Below, one piece after another: positions 6,301 to 18,100 of a stretch of DNA of 25,129 nucleotides. The notes under the pieces are model-generated. The model searched no databases and had not been told where the DNA came from. It saw only the letters and a list, made by a program, of their open reading frames with translations. The position numbers were made by a program, and so were the translations under genes. The stretch lies in the NCBI GenBank assembly GCA_900893395.1, contig CAAHFI010189477.1, positions 1-25,129 on the forward strand. Reading direction: 5' to 3'. Position 1 is the first letter of the stretch; every line of letters begins with the position of its first letter. This DNA comes from Euglena gracilis. Its lineage: Eukaryota > Euglenozoa > Euglenophyceae > Euglenales > Euglenaceae.

Positions 6301-9300
6301 CGCTCCAAAACGAGCGCTCTGCCCCGGCTAGAGGTCGGCGATCCTTTACCTGAGTTGCGAAGGGCGGCGGGCGGATAGGCGCAATTTTGCCCGCGGCGGG
6401 CGTGCGTAAAACGCAGCAGTTACCGCCGGGAGGCGCAAAATAGCACGTAATAACGGACGCCCCAGAAAACGGCATTTTTCGGCCGTTTTCGGCCGAAATC
6501 GGCTGCGCCGGCGCTCCAAAAACGAGCGCTCTGCCCCGGCTAGAGGTCGGCGATCCTTTACCTGACGTTGCGAAGGGCGGCGGGCGGATAGGCGCAATTT
6601 TGCCGCGGCGGGCGTGCGTAAAACGCAGCAGTTACCGCCGGGAGGCGCAAAATAGCACGTAATAACGGACGCCCCAGAAACGGCATTTTTCGGCCGTTTT
6701 CGGCCGAAATCGGCTGCGCCGGCGCTCCAAAAACGAGCGCTCTGCCCCGGCTAGAGGTCGGCGATCCTTTACCTGACCGTTGCGAAGGGCGGCGGGCGGA
6801 TAGGCGCAATTTTGCCCGCGGCGGGCGTGCGTAAAACGCAGCAGTTACCGCCCGGAGGCGCAAATAGCACGTAATTAACGGACGCCCCAGAAAACGGCAT
6901 TTTTCGGCCGTTTTCGGCCGAAATCGGCTGCGCCGGCGCTCCAAAAACGAGCGCTCTGCCCCGGCTAGAGGTCGGCGATCCTTTACCTGACTGTTGCGAA
7001 GGGCGGCGGGCGGATAGGCGCAATTTTGCCCGCGGCGGGCGTGCGTAAAACGCAGCAGTTACCGCCCGGGAGGCGCAAATAGCACGTAATTAACGGACGC
7101 CCCAGAAAACGGCATTTTTCGGCCGTTTTCGGCCGAAATCGGCTGCGCCGGCGCTCCAAAAACGAGCGCTCTGCCCCGGCTAGAGGTCGGCGATCCTTTA
7201 CCTGACGTTGCGAAGGGCGGCGGGCGGATAGGCGCAATTTTGCCCGCGGCGGGCGTGCGTAAAACGCAGCAGTTACCGCCGGGAGGCGCAAAATAGCACG
7301 TAATTAACGGACGCCCCAGAAAACGGCATTTTTCGGCCGTTTTCGGCCGAAATCGGCTGCGCCGGCGCTCCAAAAACGAGCGCTCTGCCCCGGCTAGAGG
7401 TCGGCGATCCTTTACCTGACTGTTGCGAAGGGCGGCGGGCGGATAGGCGCAATTTTGCCCGCGGCGGGCGTGCGTAAAACGCAGCAGTTACCGCCCGGGA
7501 GGCGCAAAATAGCACGTAATTAACGGACGCCCCAGAAAACGGCATTTTTCGGCCGTTTTCGGCCGAAATCGCTGCGCCGGCGCTCCAAAAACGAGCGCTC
7601 TGCCCCGGCTAGAGGTCGGCGATCCTTTACCTGACGTTGCGAAGGGCGGCGGGCGGATAGGCGCAATTTTGCCCGCGGCGGGCGTGCGTAAAACGCAGCA
7701 GTTACCGCCCGGGAGGCGCAAAATAGCACGTAATAACGGACGCCCAGAAAACGGCATTTTTCGGCCGTTTTCGGCCGAAATCGGCTGCGCCGGCGCTCCA
7801 AAAACGAGCGCTCTGCCCCGGCTAGAGGTCGGCGATCCTTTACCTGACCGTTGCGAAGGGCGGCGGGCGATAGGCGCAATTTTGCCCGCGGCGGGCGTGC
7901 GTAAAACGCAGCAGTTACCGCCCGGGAGGCGCAAAATAGCACGTAATTAACGGACGCCCCAGAAAACGGCATTTTTCGGCCGTTTTCGGCCGAAATCGGC
8001 TGCGCCGGCGCTCCAAAAACGAGCGCTCTGCCCGGCTAGAGGTCGGCGATCCTTTACCTGACTGTTGCGAAGGGCGGCGGGCGGATAGGCGCAATTTTGC
8101 CCGCGGGGGCGTGCGTAAAACGCAGCAGTTACCGCCCGGGAGGCGCAAAATAGCACGTAATAACGGACGCCCCAGAAAACGGCATTTTTCGGCCGTTTTC
8201 GGCCGAAATCGGCTGCGCCGGCGCTCCAAAAACGAGCGCTCTGCCCCGGCTAGAGGTCGGCGATCCTTTACCTGACGTTGCGAAGGGCGGCGGCGGATAG
8301 GCGCAATTTTGCCCGCGGCGGGCGTGCGTAAAACGCAGCAGTTACCGCCCGGGAGGCGCAAAATAGCACGTAATTAACGGACGCCCCAGAAAACGGCATT
8401 TTTCGGCCGTTTTCGGCCGAAATCGGCTGCGCCGGCGCTCCAAAAACGAGCGCTCTGCCCGGCTAGAGGTCGGCGATCCTTTACCTGACGTTGCGAAGGG
8501 CGGGGGCGGATAGGCGCAATTTTGCCCGCGGCGGGCGTGCGTAAAACGCAGCAGTTACCGCCCGGGAGGCGCAAAATAGCACGTAATTAACGGACGCCCC
8601 AGAAAACGGCATTTTTCGGCCGTTTTCGGCCGAAATCGGCTGCGCCGGCGCTCCAAAACGAGCGCTCTGCCCCGGCTAGAGGTCGGCGATCCTTTACCTG
8701 ACGTTGCGAAGGGCGGCGGGCGGATAGGCGCAATTTTGCCCGCGGCGGGCGTGCGTAAAACGCAGCAGTTACCGCCCGGGAGGCGCAAAATAGCACGTAA
8801 TTAACGGACGCCCCAGAAAACGGCATTTTTCGGCCGTTTTCGGCCGAAATCGGCTGCGCCGGCGCTCCAAAAACGAGCGCTCTGCCCCGGCTAGAGGTCG
8901 GCGATCCTTTACCTGACGTTGCGAAGGGCGGCGGGCGGATAGGCGCAATTTTGCCCGCGGCGGGCGTGCGTAAAACGCAGCAGTTACCGCCCGGGAGGCG
9001 CAAAATAGCACGTAATTAACGGACGCCCCAGAAACGGCATTTTTCGGCCGTTTTCGGCCGAAATCGGCTGCGCCGGCGCTCCAAAAACGAGCGCTCGCGC
9101 CCGGCTAGAGGTCGGCGATCCTTTACCTGACGTTGCGAAGGGCGGCGGGCGGATAGGCGCAATTTTGCCCGCGGCGGGCGTGCGTAAAACGCAGCAGTTA
9201 CCGCCCGGGAGGCGCAAAATAGCACGTAATAACGGACGCCCCAGAAAACGGCATTTTTCGGCCGTTTTCGGCCGAAATCGGCTGCGCCGGCGCTCCAAAA

Positions 9301-9596
9301 ACGAGCGCTCCGCCCCGGCTAGAGGTCGGCGATCCTTTACCTGACGTTGCGAAGGGCGGCGGGCGGATAGGCGCAATTTTGCCCGCGGCGGGCGTGCGTA
9401 AAACGCAGCAGTTACCGCCCGGGAGGCGCAAAATAGCACGTAATTAACGGACGCCCCAGAAAACGGCATTTTTCGGCCGTTTTCGGCCGAAATCGGCTGC
9501 GCCGGCGCTCCAAAAACGAGCGCTCTGCCCCGGCTAGAGGTCGGCGATCCTTTACCTGACCGTTGCGAAGGGCGGCGGGCGGATAGGCGCAATTTT

Positions 9597-9623
9597 GCCC
9601 GCGGCGGGCGTGCGTAAAACGCA
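9597..9623. repeat. Paired small dyads in the monomer: GCCCGC-G-GCGGGC and TGCGT-AAA-ACGCA (example copy)
   Basis: The first dyad (9597-9609) has 6-bp arms around one G. The second (9611-9623) has 5-bp arms around AAA. The first is the main site of length variation in the whole array: copies read CCCGCGGCGGGCG, CCCGCGGGGGCG, CCCGGCGGGCG, CCCGCGGCGCG and similar. The second is almost invariant. Confidence 0.85.
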
Positions 9624-9686
9624 GCAGTTACCGCCCGGGAGGCGCAAAATAGCACGTAATTAACGGACGCCCCAGAAAACGGCATT

Positions 9687-9708
9687 TTTCGGCCGTTTTC
9701 GGCCGAAA
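9687..9708. repeat. Hairpin in the satellite monomer, 9-bp stem with TTTT loop (example copy)
   Basis: TTTCGGCCG, then TTTT, then CGGCCGAAA form a perfect 9-bp inverted repeat. The same bases can also be read as a 10-bp tandem duplication of TTTTCGGCCG, and CGGCCGAAA can pair alternatively with the following GCCGAAATCGGC segment. The element is present in nearly every monomer of both subfamilies and is one of the most conserved parts of the unit. Confidence 0.9.
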
Positions 9709-9720
9709 TCGGCTGCGCCG

Positions 9721-9739
9721 GCGCTCCAAAAACGAGCGC
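9721..9739. repeat. Hairpin GCGCTC-CAAAAAC-GAGCGC in the monomer (example copy)
   Basis: Six-base arms flank a 7-base A-rich loop. It lies directly 3' of the TTTT-loop hairpin and before CTGCCCCGGCTAGAGG. It is present in nearly all monomers; some A copies have one A fewer in the loop. Confidence 0.85.
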
Positions 9740-11677
9740 TCTGCCCCGGCTAGAGGTCGGCGATCCTTTACCTGACGTTGCGAAGGGCGGCGGGCGGATA
9801 GGCGCAATTTTGCCCGCGGCGGGCGTGCGTAAAACGCAGCAGTTACCGCCCGGGAGGCGCAAAATAGCACGTAATTAACGGACGCCCCAGAAAACGGCAT
9901 TTTTCGGCCGTTTTCGGCCGAAATCGGCTGCGCCGGCGCTCCAAAAACGAGCGCTCTGCCCCGGCTAGAGGTCGGCGATCCTTTACCTGACCGTTGCGAA
10001 GGGCGGCGGGCGGATAGGCGCAATTTTGCCCGCGGCGGGCGTGCGTAAAACGCAGCAGTTACCGCCCGGGAGGCGCAAAATAGCACGTAATTAACGGACG
10101 CCCCAGAAAACGGCATTTTTCGGCCGTTTTCGGCCGAAATCGGCTGCGCCGGCGCTCCAAAAACGAGCGCTCTGCCCCGGCTAGAGGTCGGCGATCCTTT
10201 ACCTGACCGTTGCGAAGGGCGGCGGGCGGATAGGCGCAATTTTGCCCGCGGCGGGCGTGCGTAAAACGCAGCAGTTACCGCCCGGGAGGCGCAAAATAGC
10301 ACGTAATTAACGGACGCCCAGAAAACGGCATTTTTCGGCCGTTTTCGGCCGAAATCGGCTGCGCCGGCGCTCCAAAAACGAGCGCTCTGCCCCGGCTAGA
10401 GGTCGGCGATCCTTTACCTGACCGTTGCGAAGGGCGGCGGGCGGATAGGGCAATTTTGCCCGCGGCGGGCGTGCGTAAAACGCAGCAGTTACCGCCCGGG
10501 AGGCGCAAAATAGCACGTAATAACGGACGCCCAGAAAACGGCATTTTTCGGCCGTTTTCGGCCGAAATCGGCTGCGCGGCGCTCCAAAAACGAGCGCTCT
10601 GCCCCGGCTAGAGGTCGGCGATCCTTTACCTGACGTTGCGAAGGGCGGCGGGCGGATAGGCGCAATTTTGCCCGCGGCGGGCGTGCGTAAAACGCAGCAG
10701 TTACCGCCCGGGAGGCGCAAAATAGCACGTAATTAACGGACGCCCCAGAAAACGGCATTTTTCGGCCGTTTTCGGCCGAAATCGGCTGCGCCGGCGCTCC
10801 AAAAACGAGCGCTCTGCCCCGGCTAGAGGTCGGCGATCCTTTACCTGACGTTGCGAAGGGCGGCGGGCGGATAGGCGCAATTTGCCCGCGGCGGGCGTGC
10901 GTAAAACGCAGCAGTTACCGCCCGGGAGGCGCAAAAAGCACGTAATAACGGACGCCCCAGAAAACGGCATTTTTCGGCCGTTTTCGGCCGAAATCGGCTG
11001 CGCGGCGCTCCAAAAACGAGCGCTCTGCCCGGCTAGAGGTCGGCGATCCTTTACCTGACCGTTGCGAAGGGCGGCGGGCGGATAGGCGCAATTTTGCCCG
11101 CGGCGGCGTGCGTAAAACGCAGCAGTTACCGCCCGGGAGGCGCAAAATAGCACGTAATTAACGGACGCCCCAGAAAACGCATTTTTCGGCCGTTTTCGGC
11201 CGAAATCGGCTGCGCCGGCGCTCCAAAAACGAGCGCTCTGCCCCGGCTAGAGGTCGGCGATCCTTTACCTGACGTTGCGAAGGGCGGCGGGCGGATAGGC
11301 GCAATTTTGCCCGCGGCGGGCGTGCGTAAAACGCAGCAGTTACCGCCCGGGAGGCGCAAAATAGCACGTAATTAACGGACGCCCAGAAAACGCATTTTTC
11401 GGCCGTTTTCGGCCGAAATCGGCTGCGCCGGCGCTCCAAAAACGAGCGCTCGCCCCGGCTAGAGGTCGGCGATCCTTTACCTGACCGTTGCGAAGGGCGG
11501 CGGCGGATAGGCGCAATTTTGCCCGCGCGGGCGTGCGTAAAACGCAGCAGTTACCGCCCGGGAGGCGCAAAATAGCACGTAATTAACGGACGCCCCAGAA
11601 ACGGCATTTTTCGGCCGTTTTCGGCCGAAATCGGCTGCGCCGGCGCTCCAAAAACGAGCGCTCGCCCCGGCTAGAGG

Positions 11678-12100
11678 TCGGCGATCCTTTACCTGACCGT
11701 TGCGAAGGGCGGCGGGAGATAGGCGCAATTTTGCCCGCGGCGGGCGTGCGTAAAACGCAGCAGTTACCGCCCGGGAGGCGCAAATAGCACGTAAGTAACG
11801 GACGCCCAGAAAAGGCATTTTTCGGCCGTTTTCGGCGAAATCGGCTGCGCCGGCGCTCCAAAAACGAGCGCTCTGCCCGGCTAGAGGTCGGCGATCCTTT
11901 ACCTGACCGTTGCGAAGGGCGGCGGGCGGATAGGCGCAATTTTGCCCGCGGCGGCGTGCGTAAAACGCAGCAGTTACCGCCCGGGAGGCGCAAAATAGCA
12001 CGTAAGTAACGGACGCCCCCAGAAACGTCATTTTCGGCCGTTTTCGGCCGAAATCGGCTGCGCCGGCGCTCCAAAAACGAGCGCTCTGCCCGGCTAGAGG
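11678..12100. repeat. Two hybrid A/B monomers at the subfamily boundary
   Basis: The monomer anchored at 11678 is A-like at CCTGACC, TAGGCGC, GCAGCAG and AAGGCATT, but already has the B state GTAAGTAACGG near 11792. The next, anchored at 11888, is A-like in its first half (CCTGACC, TAGGCGC, GCAGCAG) and B-like in its second half (GTAAGT, CCCCCAGAAACGTCATT). The following one, anchored at 12101, is B at every diagnostic site. The change therefore happens over about two units, which fits recombination or conversion between the two families better than a clean insertion of one array into another. Confidence 0.9.
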
Positions 12101-15100
12101 TCGGCGATCCTTTACCTAACTGTTGCGAAGGGCGGCGGGCGGATAGCCGCAATTTTGCCCGCGGGGGCGTGCGTAAAACGCAGCCGTTACCGCCCGGGAG
12201 GCGCAAAATAGCACGTAAGTAACGGACGCCCCCAGAAACGTCATTTTTCGGCCGTTTTCGGCCGAAATCGGCTGCGCCGGCGCTCCAAAAACGAGCGCTC
12301 TGCCCCGGCTAGAGGTCGGCGATCCTTTACCTAACTGTTGCGAAGGGCGGCGGCGGATAGCCGCAATTTTGCCCGCGGCGGGCGTGCGTAAAACGCAGCC
12401 GTTACCGCCCGGGAGGCGCAAAATAGCACGTAAGTAACGGACCCCAAAACGTCATTTTTCGGCCGTTTTCGGCCGAAATCGGCTGCGCCGGCGCTCCAAA
12501 AACGAGCGCTCTGCCCGGCTAGAGGTCGGCGATCCTTTACCTAACTGTTGCGAAGGCGGGCGGATAGCCGCAATTTTGCCCGCGGCGGGCGTGCGTAAAA
12601 CGCAGCCGTTACCGCCCGGGAGGCGCAAAATAGCACGTAAGTAACGGACGCCCCCAGAAAACGTCATTTTTCGGCCGTTTTCGGCCGAAATCGGCTGCGC
12701 CGGCGCTCCAAAAACGAGCTCTGCCCCGGCTAGAGGTCGGCGATCCTTTACCTAACTGTTGCGAAGGGCGGCGGGCGGATAGCCGCAATTTTGCCCGCGG
12801 CGGGCGTGCGTAAAACGCAGCCGTTACCGCCCGGGAGGCGCAAAATAGCACGTAAGTAACGGACGCCCCCAGAAACGTCATTTTTCGGCCGTTTTCGGCC
12901 GAAATCGGCTGCGCCGGCGCTCCAAAAACGAGCGCTCTGCCCCGGCTAGAGGTCGGCGATCCTTTACCTAACTGTTGCGAAGGGCGGCGGGCGGATAGCC
13001 GCAATTTTGCCCGCGGCGGGCGTGCGTAAAACGCAGCCGTTACCGCCCGGGAGGCGCAAAATAGCACGTAAGTAACGGACGCCCCCAGAAACGTCATTTT
13101 TCGGCCGTTTTCGGCCGAAATCGGCTGCCGGCGCTCCAAAAACGAGCGCTCTGCCCCGGCTAGAGGTCGGCGATCCTTTACCTAACTGTTGCGAAGGGCG
13201 GCGCGGATAGCCGCAATTTTGCCCGCGGCGGGCGTGCGTAAAACGCAGCCGTTACCGCCCGGGAGGCGCAAAATAGCACGTAAGTAACGGACGCCCCAGA
13301 AACGTCATTTTTCGGCCGTTTTCGGCCGAAATCGGCTGCGCCGGCGCTCCAAAAACGAGCGCTCTGCCCCGGCTAGAGGTCGGCGATCCTTTACCTAACT
13401 GTTGCGAAGGGCGGCGGGCGGATAGCCGCAATTTTGCCCGCGGCGGGCGTGCGTAAAACGCAGCCGTTACCGCCCGGGAGGCGCAAAATAGCACGTAAGT
13501 AACGGACGCCCCAGAAACGTCATTTTTCGGCCGTTTTCGGCCGAAATCGGCTGCGCCGGCGCTCCAAAAACGAGCGCTCTGCCCCGGCTAGAGGTCGGCG
13601 ATCCTTTACCTAACTGTTGCGAAGGGCGGCGGGCGGATAGCCGCAATTTTGCCCGCGGCGGCGTGCGTAAAACGCAGCCGTTACCGCCGGGAGGCGCAAA
13701 ATAGCACGTAAGTAACGGACCCCCAGAAACGTCATTTTTCGGCCGTTTTCGGCCGAAATCGGCTGCGCCGGCGCTCCAAAAACGAGCGCTCTGCCCCGGC
13801 TAGAGGTCGGCGATCCTTTACCTAACTGTTGCGAAGGGCGGCGGGCGGATAGCCGCAATTTTGCCCGCGGCGGGCGTGCGTAAAACGCAGCCGTTACCGC
13901 CCGGGAGGCGCAAAATAGCACGTAAGTAACGGACGCCCCAGAAACGTCATTTTTCGGCCGTTTTCGGCCGAAATCGGCTGCGCCGGCGCTCCAAAAACGA
14001 GCGCTCTGCCCCGGCTAGAGGTCGGCGATCCTTTACCTAACTGTTGCGAAGGGCGGCGGGCGGATAGCCGCAATTTTGCCCGCGGCGGCGTGCGTAAAAC
14101 GCAGCCGTTACCGCCCGGGAGGCGCAAAATAGCACGTAAGTAACGGACGCCCCCAAAACGTCATTTTTCGGCCGTTTTCGGCCGAAATCGGCTGCGCCGG
14201 CGCTCCAAAACGAGCGCTCTGCCCCGGCTAGAGGTCGGCGATCCTTTACCTAACTGTTGCGAAGGGCGGCGGGCGGATAGCCGCAATTTTGCCCGCGGCG
14301 GGCGTGCGTAAAACGCAGCCGTTACCGCCCGGGAGGCGCAAAATAGCACGTAAGTAACGGACGCCCCAGAAACGTCATTTTTCGGCCGTTTTCGGCCGAA
14401 ATCGGCTGCGCCGGCGCTCCAAAAACGAGCGCTCTGCCCCGGCTAGAGGTCGGCGATCCTTTACCTAACTGTTGCGAAGGGCGGCGCGGATAGCCGCAAT
14501 TTTGCCCGCGGCGGGCGTGCGTAAAACGCAGCCGTTACCGCCCGGGAGGCGCAAAATAGCACGTAAGTAACGGACGCCCCCAGAAACGTCATTTTTCGGC
14601 CGTTTTCGGCCGAAATCGGCTGCGCCGGCGCTCCAAAAACGAGCGCTCTGCCCCGGCTAGAGGTCGGCGATCCTTTACCTAACTGTTGCGAAGGGCGGCG
14701 GGCGGATAGCCGCAATTTTGCCCGCGGCGGGCGTGCGTAAAACGCAGCCGTTACCGCCCGGGAGGCGCAAAATAGCACGTAAGTAACGGACGCCCCCAAA
14801 ACGTCATTTTTCGGCCGTTTTCGGCCGAAATCGGCTGCGCCGGCGCTCCAAAAACGAGCGCTCTGCCCCGGCTAGAGGTCGGCGATCCTTTACCTAACTG
14901 TTGCGAAGGGCGGCGGGCGGATAGCCGCAATTTTGCCCGCGGCGGGCGTGCGTAAAACGCAGCCGTTACCGCCCGGGAGGCGCAAAATAGCACGTAAGTA
15001 ACGGACCCCAGAAACGTCATTTTTCGGCCGTTTTCGGCCGAAATCGGCTGCGCCGGCGCTCCAAAAACGAGCGCTCTGCCCCGGCTAGAGGTCGGCGATC

Positions 15101-18100
15101 CTTTACCTAACTGTTGCGAAGGGCGGCGGGCGGATAGCCGCAATTTTGCCCGCGGCGGGCGTGCGTAAAACGCAGCCGTTACCGCCCGGGAGGCGCAAAA
15201 TAGCACGTAAGTAACGGACGCCCCCAAAACGTCATTTTTCGGCCGTTTTCGGCCGAAATCGGCTGCGCCGGCGCTCCAAAAACGAGCGCTCTGCCCCGGC
15301 TAGAGGTCGGCGATCCTTTACCTAACTGTTGCGAAGCGGCGGGCGGATAGCCGCAATTTTGCCCGCGGCGGGCGTGCGTAAAACGCAGCCGTTACCGCCC
15401 GGGAGGCGCAAAATAGCACGTAAGTAACGGACGCCCCAGAAACGTCATTTTTCGGCCGTTTTCGGCCGAAATCGGCTGCGCCGGCGCTCCAAAAACGAGC
15501 GCTCTGCCCCGGCTAGAGGTCGGCGATCCTTTACCTAACTGTTGCGAAGGGCGGCGGGCGGATAGCCGCAATTTTGCCCGCGGCGGGCGTGCGTAAAACG
15601 CACGTTACCGCCCGGGAGGCGCAAAATAGCACGTAAGTAACGGACCCCCAGAAACGTCATTTTTCGGCCGTTTTCGGCCGAAATCGGCTGCGCCGGCGCT
15701 CCAAAAACGAGCGCTCTGCCCCGGCTAGAGGTCGGCGATCCTTTACCTAACTGTTGCGAAGGGCGGCGGCGGATAGCCGCAATTTTGCCCGCGGCGGGCG
15801 TGCGTAAAACGCAGTTACCGCCCGGGAGGCGCAAAATAGCACGTAAGTAACGGACGCCCCCAGAAACGTCATTTTTCGGCCGTTTTCGGCCGAAATCGGC
15901 TGCGCCGGCGCTCCAAAAACGAGCGCTCTGCCCCGGCTAGAGGTCGGCGATCCTTTACCTAACTGTTGCGAAGGGCGGGCGGATAGCGCAATTTTGCCCG
16001 CGGCGGGCGTGCGTAAAACGCAGCCGTTACGCCCGGGAGGCGCAAAATAGCACGTAAGTAACGGACGCCCCCAGAAACGTCATTTTTCGGCCGTTTTCGG
16101 CCGAAATCGGCTGCGCCGGCGCTCCAAAAACGAGCGCTCTGCCCCGGCTAGAGGTCGGCGATCCTTTACCTAACTGTTGCGAAGGGCGGCGGGCGGATAG
16201 CCGCAATTTTGCCCGGCGGGCGTGCGTAAAACGCAGCCGTTACCGCCCGGGAGGCGCAAAATAGCACGTAAGTAACGGACGCCCCAAAAACGTCATTTTT
16301 CGGCCGTTTTCGGCCGAAATCGGCTGCGCCGGCGCTCCAAAAACGAGCGCTCTGCCCCGGCTAGAGGTCGGCGATCCTTTACCTAACTGTTGCGAAGGGC
16401 GGCGGGCGGATAGCCGCAATTTTGCCCGCGGCGGGCGTGCGTAAAACGCAGCCGTTACCGCCCGGGAGGCGCAAAATAGCACGTAAAACGGACGCCCCCA
16501 GAAACGTCATTTTTCGGCCGTTTTCGGCCGAAATCGGCTGCGCCGGCGCTCCAAAAACGAGCGCTCTGCCCCGGCTAGAGGTCGGCGATCCTTTACCTAA
16601 CTGTTGCGAAGGGCGGCGGGCGGATAGCCGCAATTTTGCCCGCGGCGCGTGCGTAAAACGCAGCCGTTACCGCCCGGGAGGCGCAAAATAGCACGTAAGT
16701 AACGGACGCCCCAAAACGTCATTTTTCGGCCGTTTTCGGCCGAAATCGGCTGCGCCGGCGCTCCAAAAACGAGCGCTCTGCCCCGGCTAGAGGTCGGCGA
16801 TCCTTTACCTAACTGTTGCGAAGGGCGGCGGGCGGATAGCCGCAATTTTGCCCGCGGGGCGTGCGTAAAACGCAGCCGTTACCGCCCGGGAGGCGCAAAA
16901 TAGCACGTAAGTAACGGACGCCCCCAGAAACGTCATTTTTCGGCCGTTTTCGGCCGAAATCGGCTGCGCCGGCGCTCCAAAAACGAGCGCTCTGCCCCGG
17001 CTAGAGGTCGGCGATCCTTTACCTAACTGTTGCGAAGGGCGGCGGGCGGATAGCCGCAATTTTGCCCGCGGCGGGCGTGCGTAAAACGCAGCCGTTACCG
17101 CCCGGGAGGCGCAAAATAGCACGTAAGTAACGGACGCCCCAGAAACGTCATTTTTCGGCCGTTTTCGGCCGAAATCGGCTGCGCCGGCGCTCCAAAAACG
17201 AGCGCTCTGCCCCGGCTAGAGGTCGGCGATCCTTTACCTAACTGTTGCGAAGGGCGGCGGGCGGATAGCCGCAATTTTGCCCGCGGCGGGCGTGCGTAAA
17301 ACGCAGCCGTTACCGCCCGGGAGGCGCAAAATAGCACGTAAGTAACGGACGCCCCCAGAAACGTCATTTTTCGGCCGTTTTCGGCCGAAATCGGCTGCGC
17401 CGGCGCTCCAAAAACGAGCGCTCTGCCCCGGCTAGAGGTCGGCGATCCTTTACCTAACTGTTGCGAAGGGCGGCGGCGGATAGCCGCAATTTTGCCCGCG
17501 GCGGGCGTGCGTAAAACGCAGCCGTTACCGCCCGGGAGGCGCAAAATAGCACGTAAGTAACGGACCCCCAAAACGTCATTTTTCGGCCGTTTTCGGCCGA
17601 AATCGGCTGCGCCGGCGCTCCAAAAACGAGCGCTCTGCCCCGGCTAGAGGTCGGCGATCCTTTACCTACACTGTTGCGAAGGGCGGCGGGCGGATAGCCG
17701 CAATTTTGCCCGCGGGGGCGTGCGTAAAACGCAGCCGTTACCGCCCGGGAGGCGCAAAATAGCACGTAAGTAACGGACGCCCCAAAAACGTCATTTTTCG
17801 GCCGTTTTCGGCCGAAATCGGCTGCGCCGGCGCTCCAAAAACGAGCGCTCTGCCCCGGCTAGAGGTCGGCGATCCTTTACCTAACTGTTGCGAAGGGCGG
17901 CGGCGGATAGCCGCAATTTTGCCCGCGGCGGGCGTGCGTAAAACGCAGCCGTTACCGCCCGGGAGGCGCAAAATAGCACGTAAGTAACGGACGCCCCCAG
18001 AAACGTCATTTTTCGGCCGTTTTCGGCCGAAATCGGCTGCGCCGGCGCTCCAAAAACGAGCGCTCTGCCCCGGCTAGAGGTCGGCGATCCTTTACCTAAC

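Larger units (their letters stand above)
9541..9756. repeat. Representative full-length subfamily A monomer (216 bp)
   Basis: This unit has no visible indel and matches the unit at 9972-10187 base for base, so it serves as the A reference. From the anchor its landmarks are CCTGACCGTTG; the dyad GCCCGC-G-GCGGGC at 9597-9609; TGCGT-AAA-ACGCA at 9611-9623; GTAATTAACGG; the TTTT-loop hairpin at 9687-9708; and GCGCTC-CAAAAAC-GAGCGC at 9721-9739. Base count gives 135 G+C of 216. Confidence 0.9.
3207..11677. repeat. Satellite subfamily A block (about 39 monomers plus a partial first copy)
   Basis: Monomers in this block share the states CCTGAC, GATAGGCGCAA, GCAGCAGTTACC, ACGTAATTAACGG or ACGTAATAACGG, and AACGGCATTTTT. 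The base after CCTGAC is polymorphic: CCG, CTG or a one-base-shorter CG before TTG. Units near the left edge are short (the first dozen spacings average about 211 bp), whereas units around 8900-10400 run 212-216 bp and are close to identical. The block ends where the first B-specific state, GTAAGT, appears in the monomer anchored at 11678. Confidence 0.95.

Noticed and set aside
8984-9862. Long minus-strand open frame (292 codons) and many similar frames in the array
   Set aside because: The frames arise because the GC-rich monomer has few stop codons. The monomer length is not a multiple of three, so the same DNA is read in all three frames in turn. Small indels reset the frame constantly, and the plus strand gives some open frames too. 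There is no start context, domain or conserved reading.
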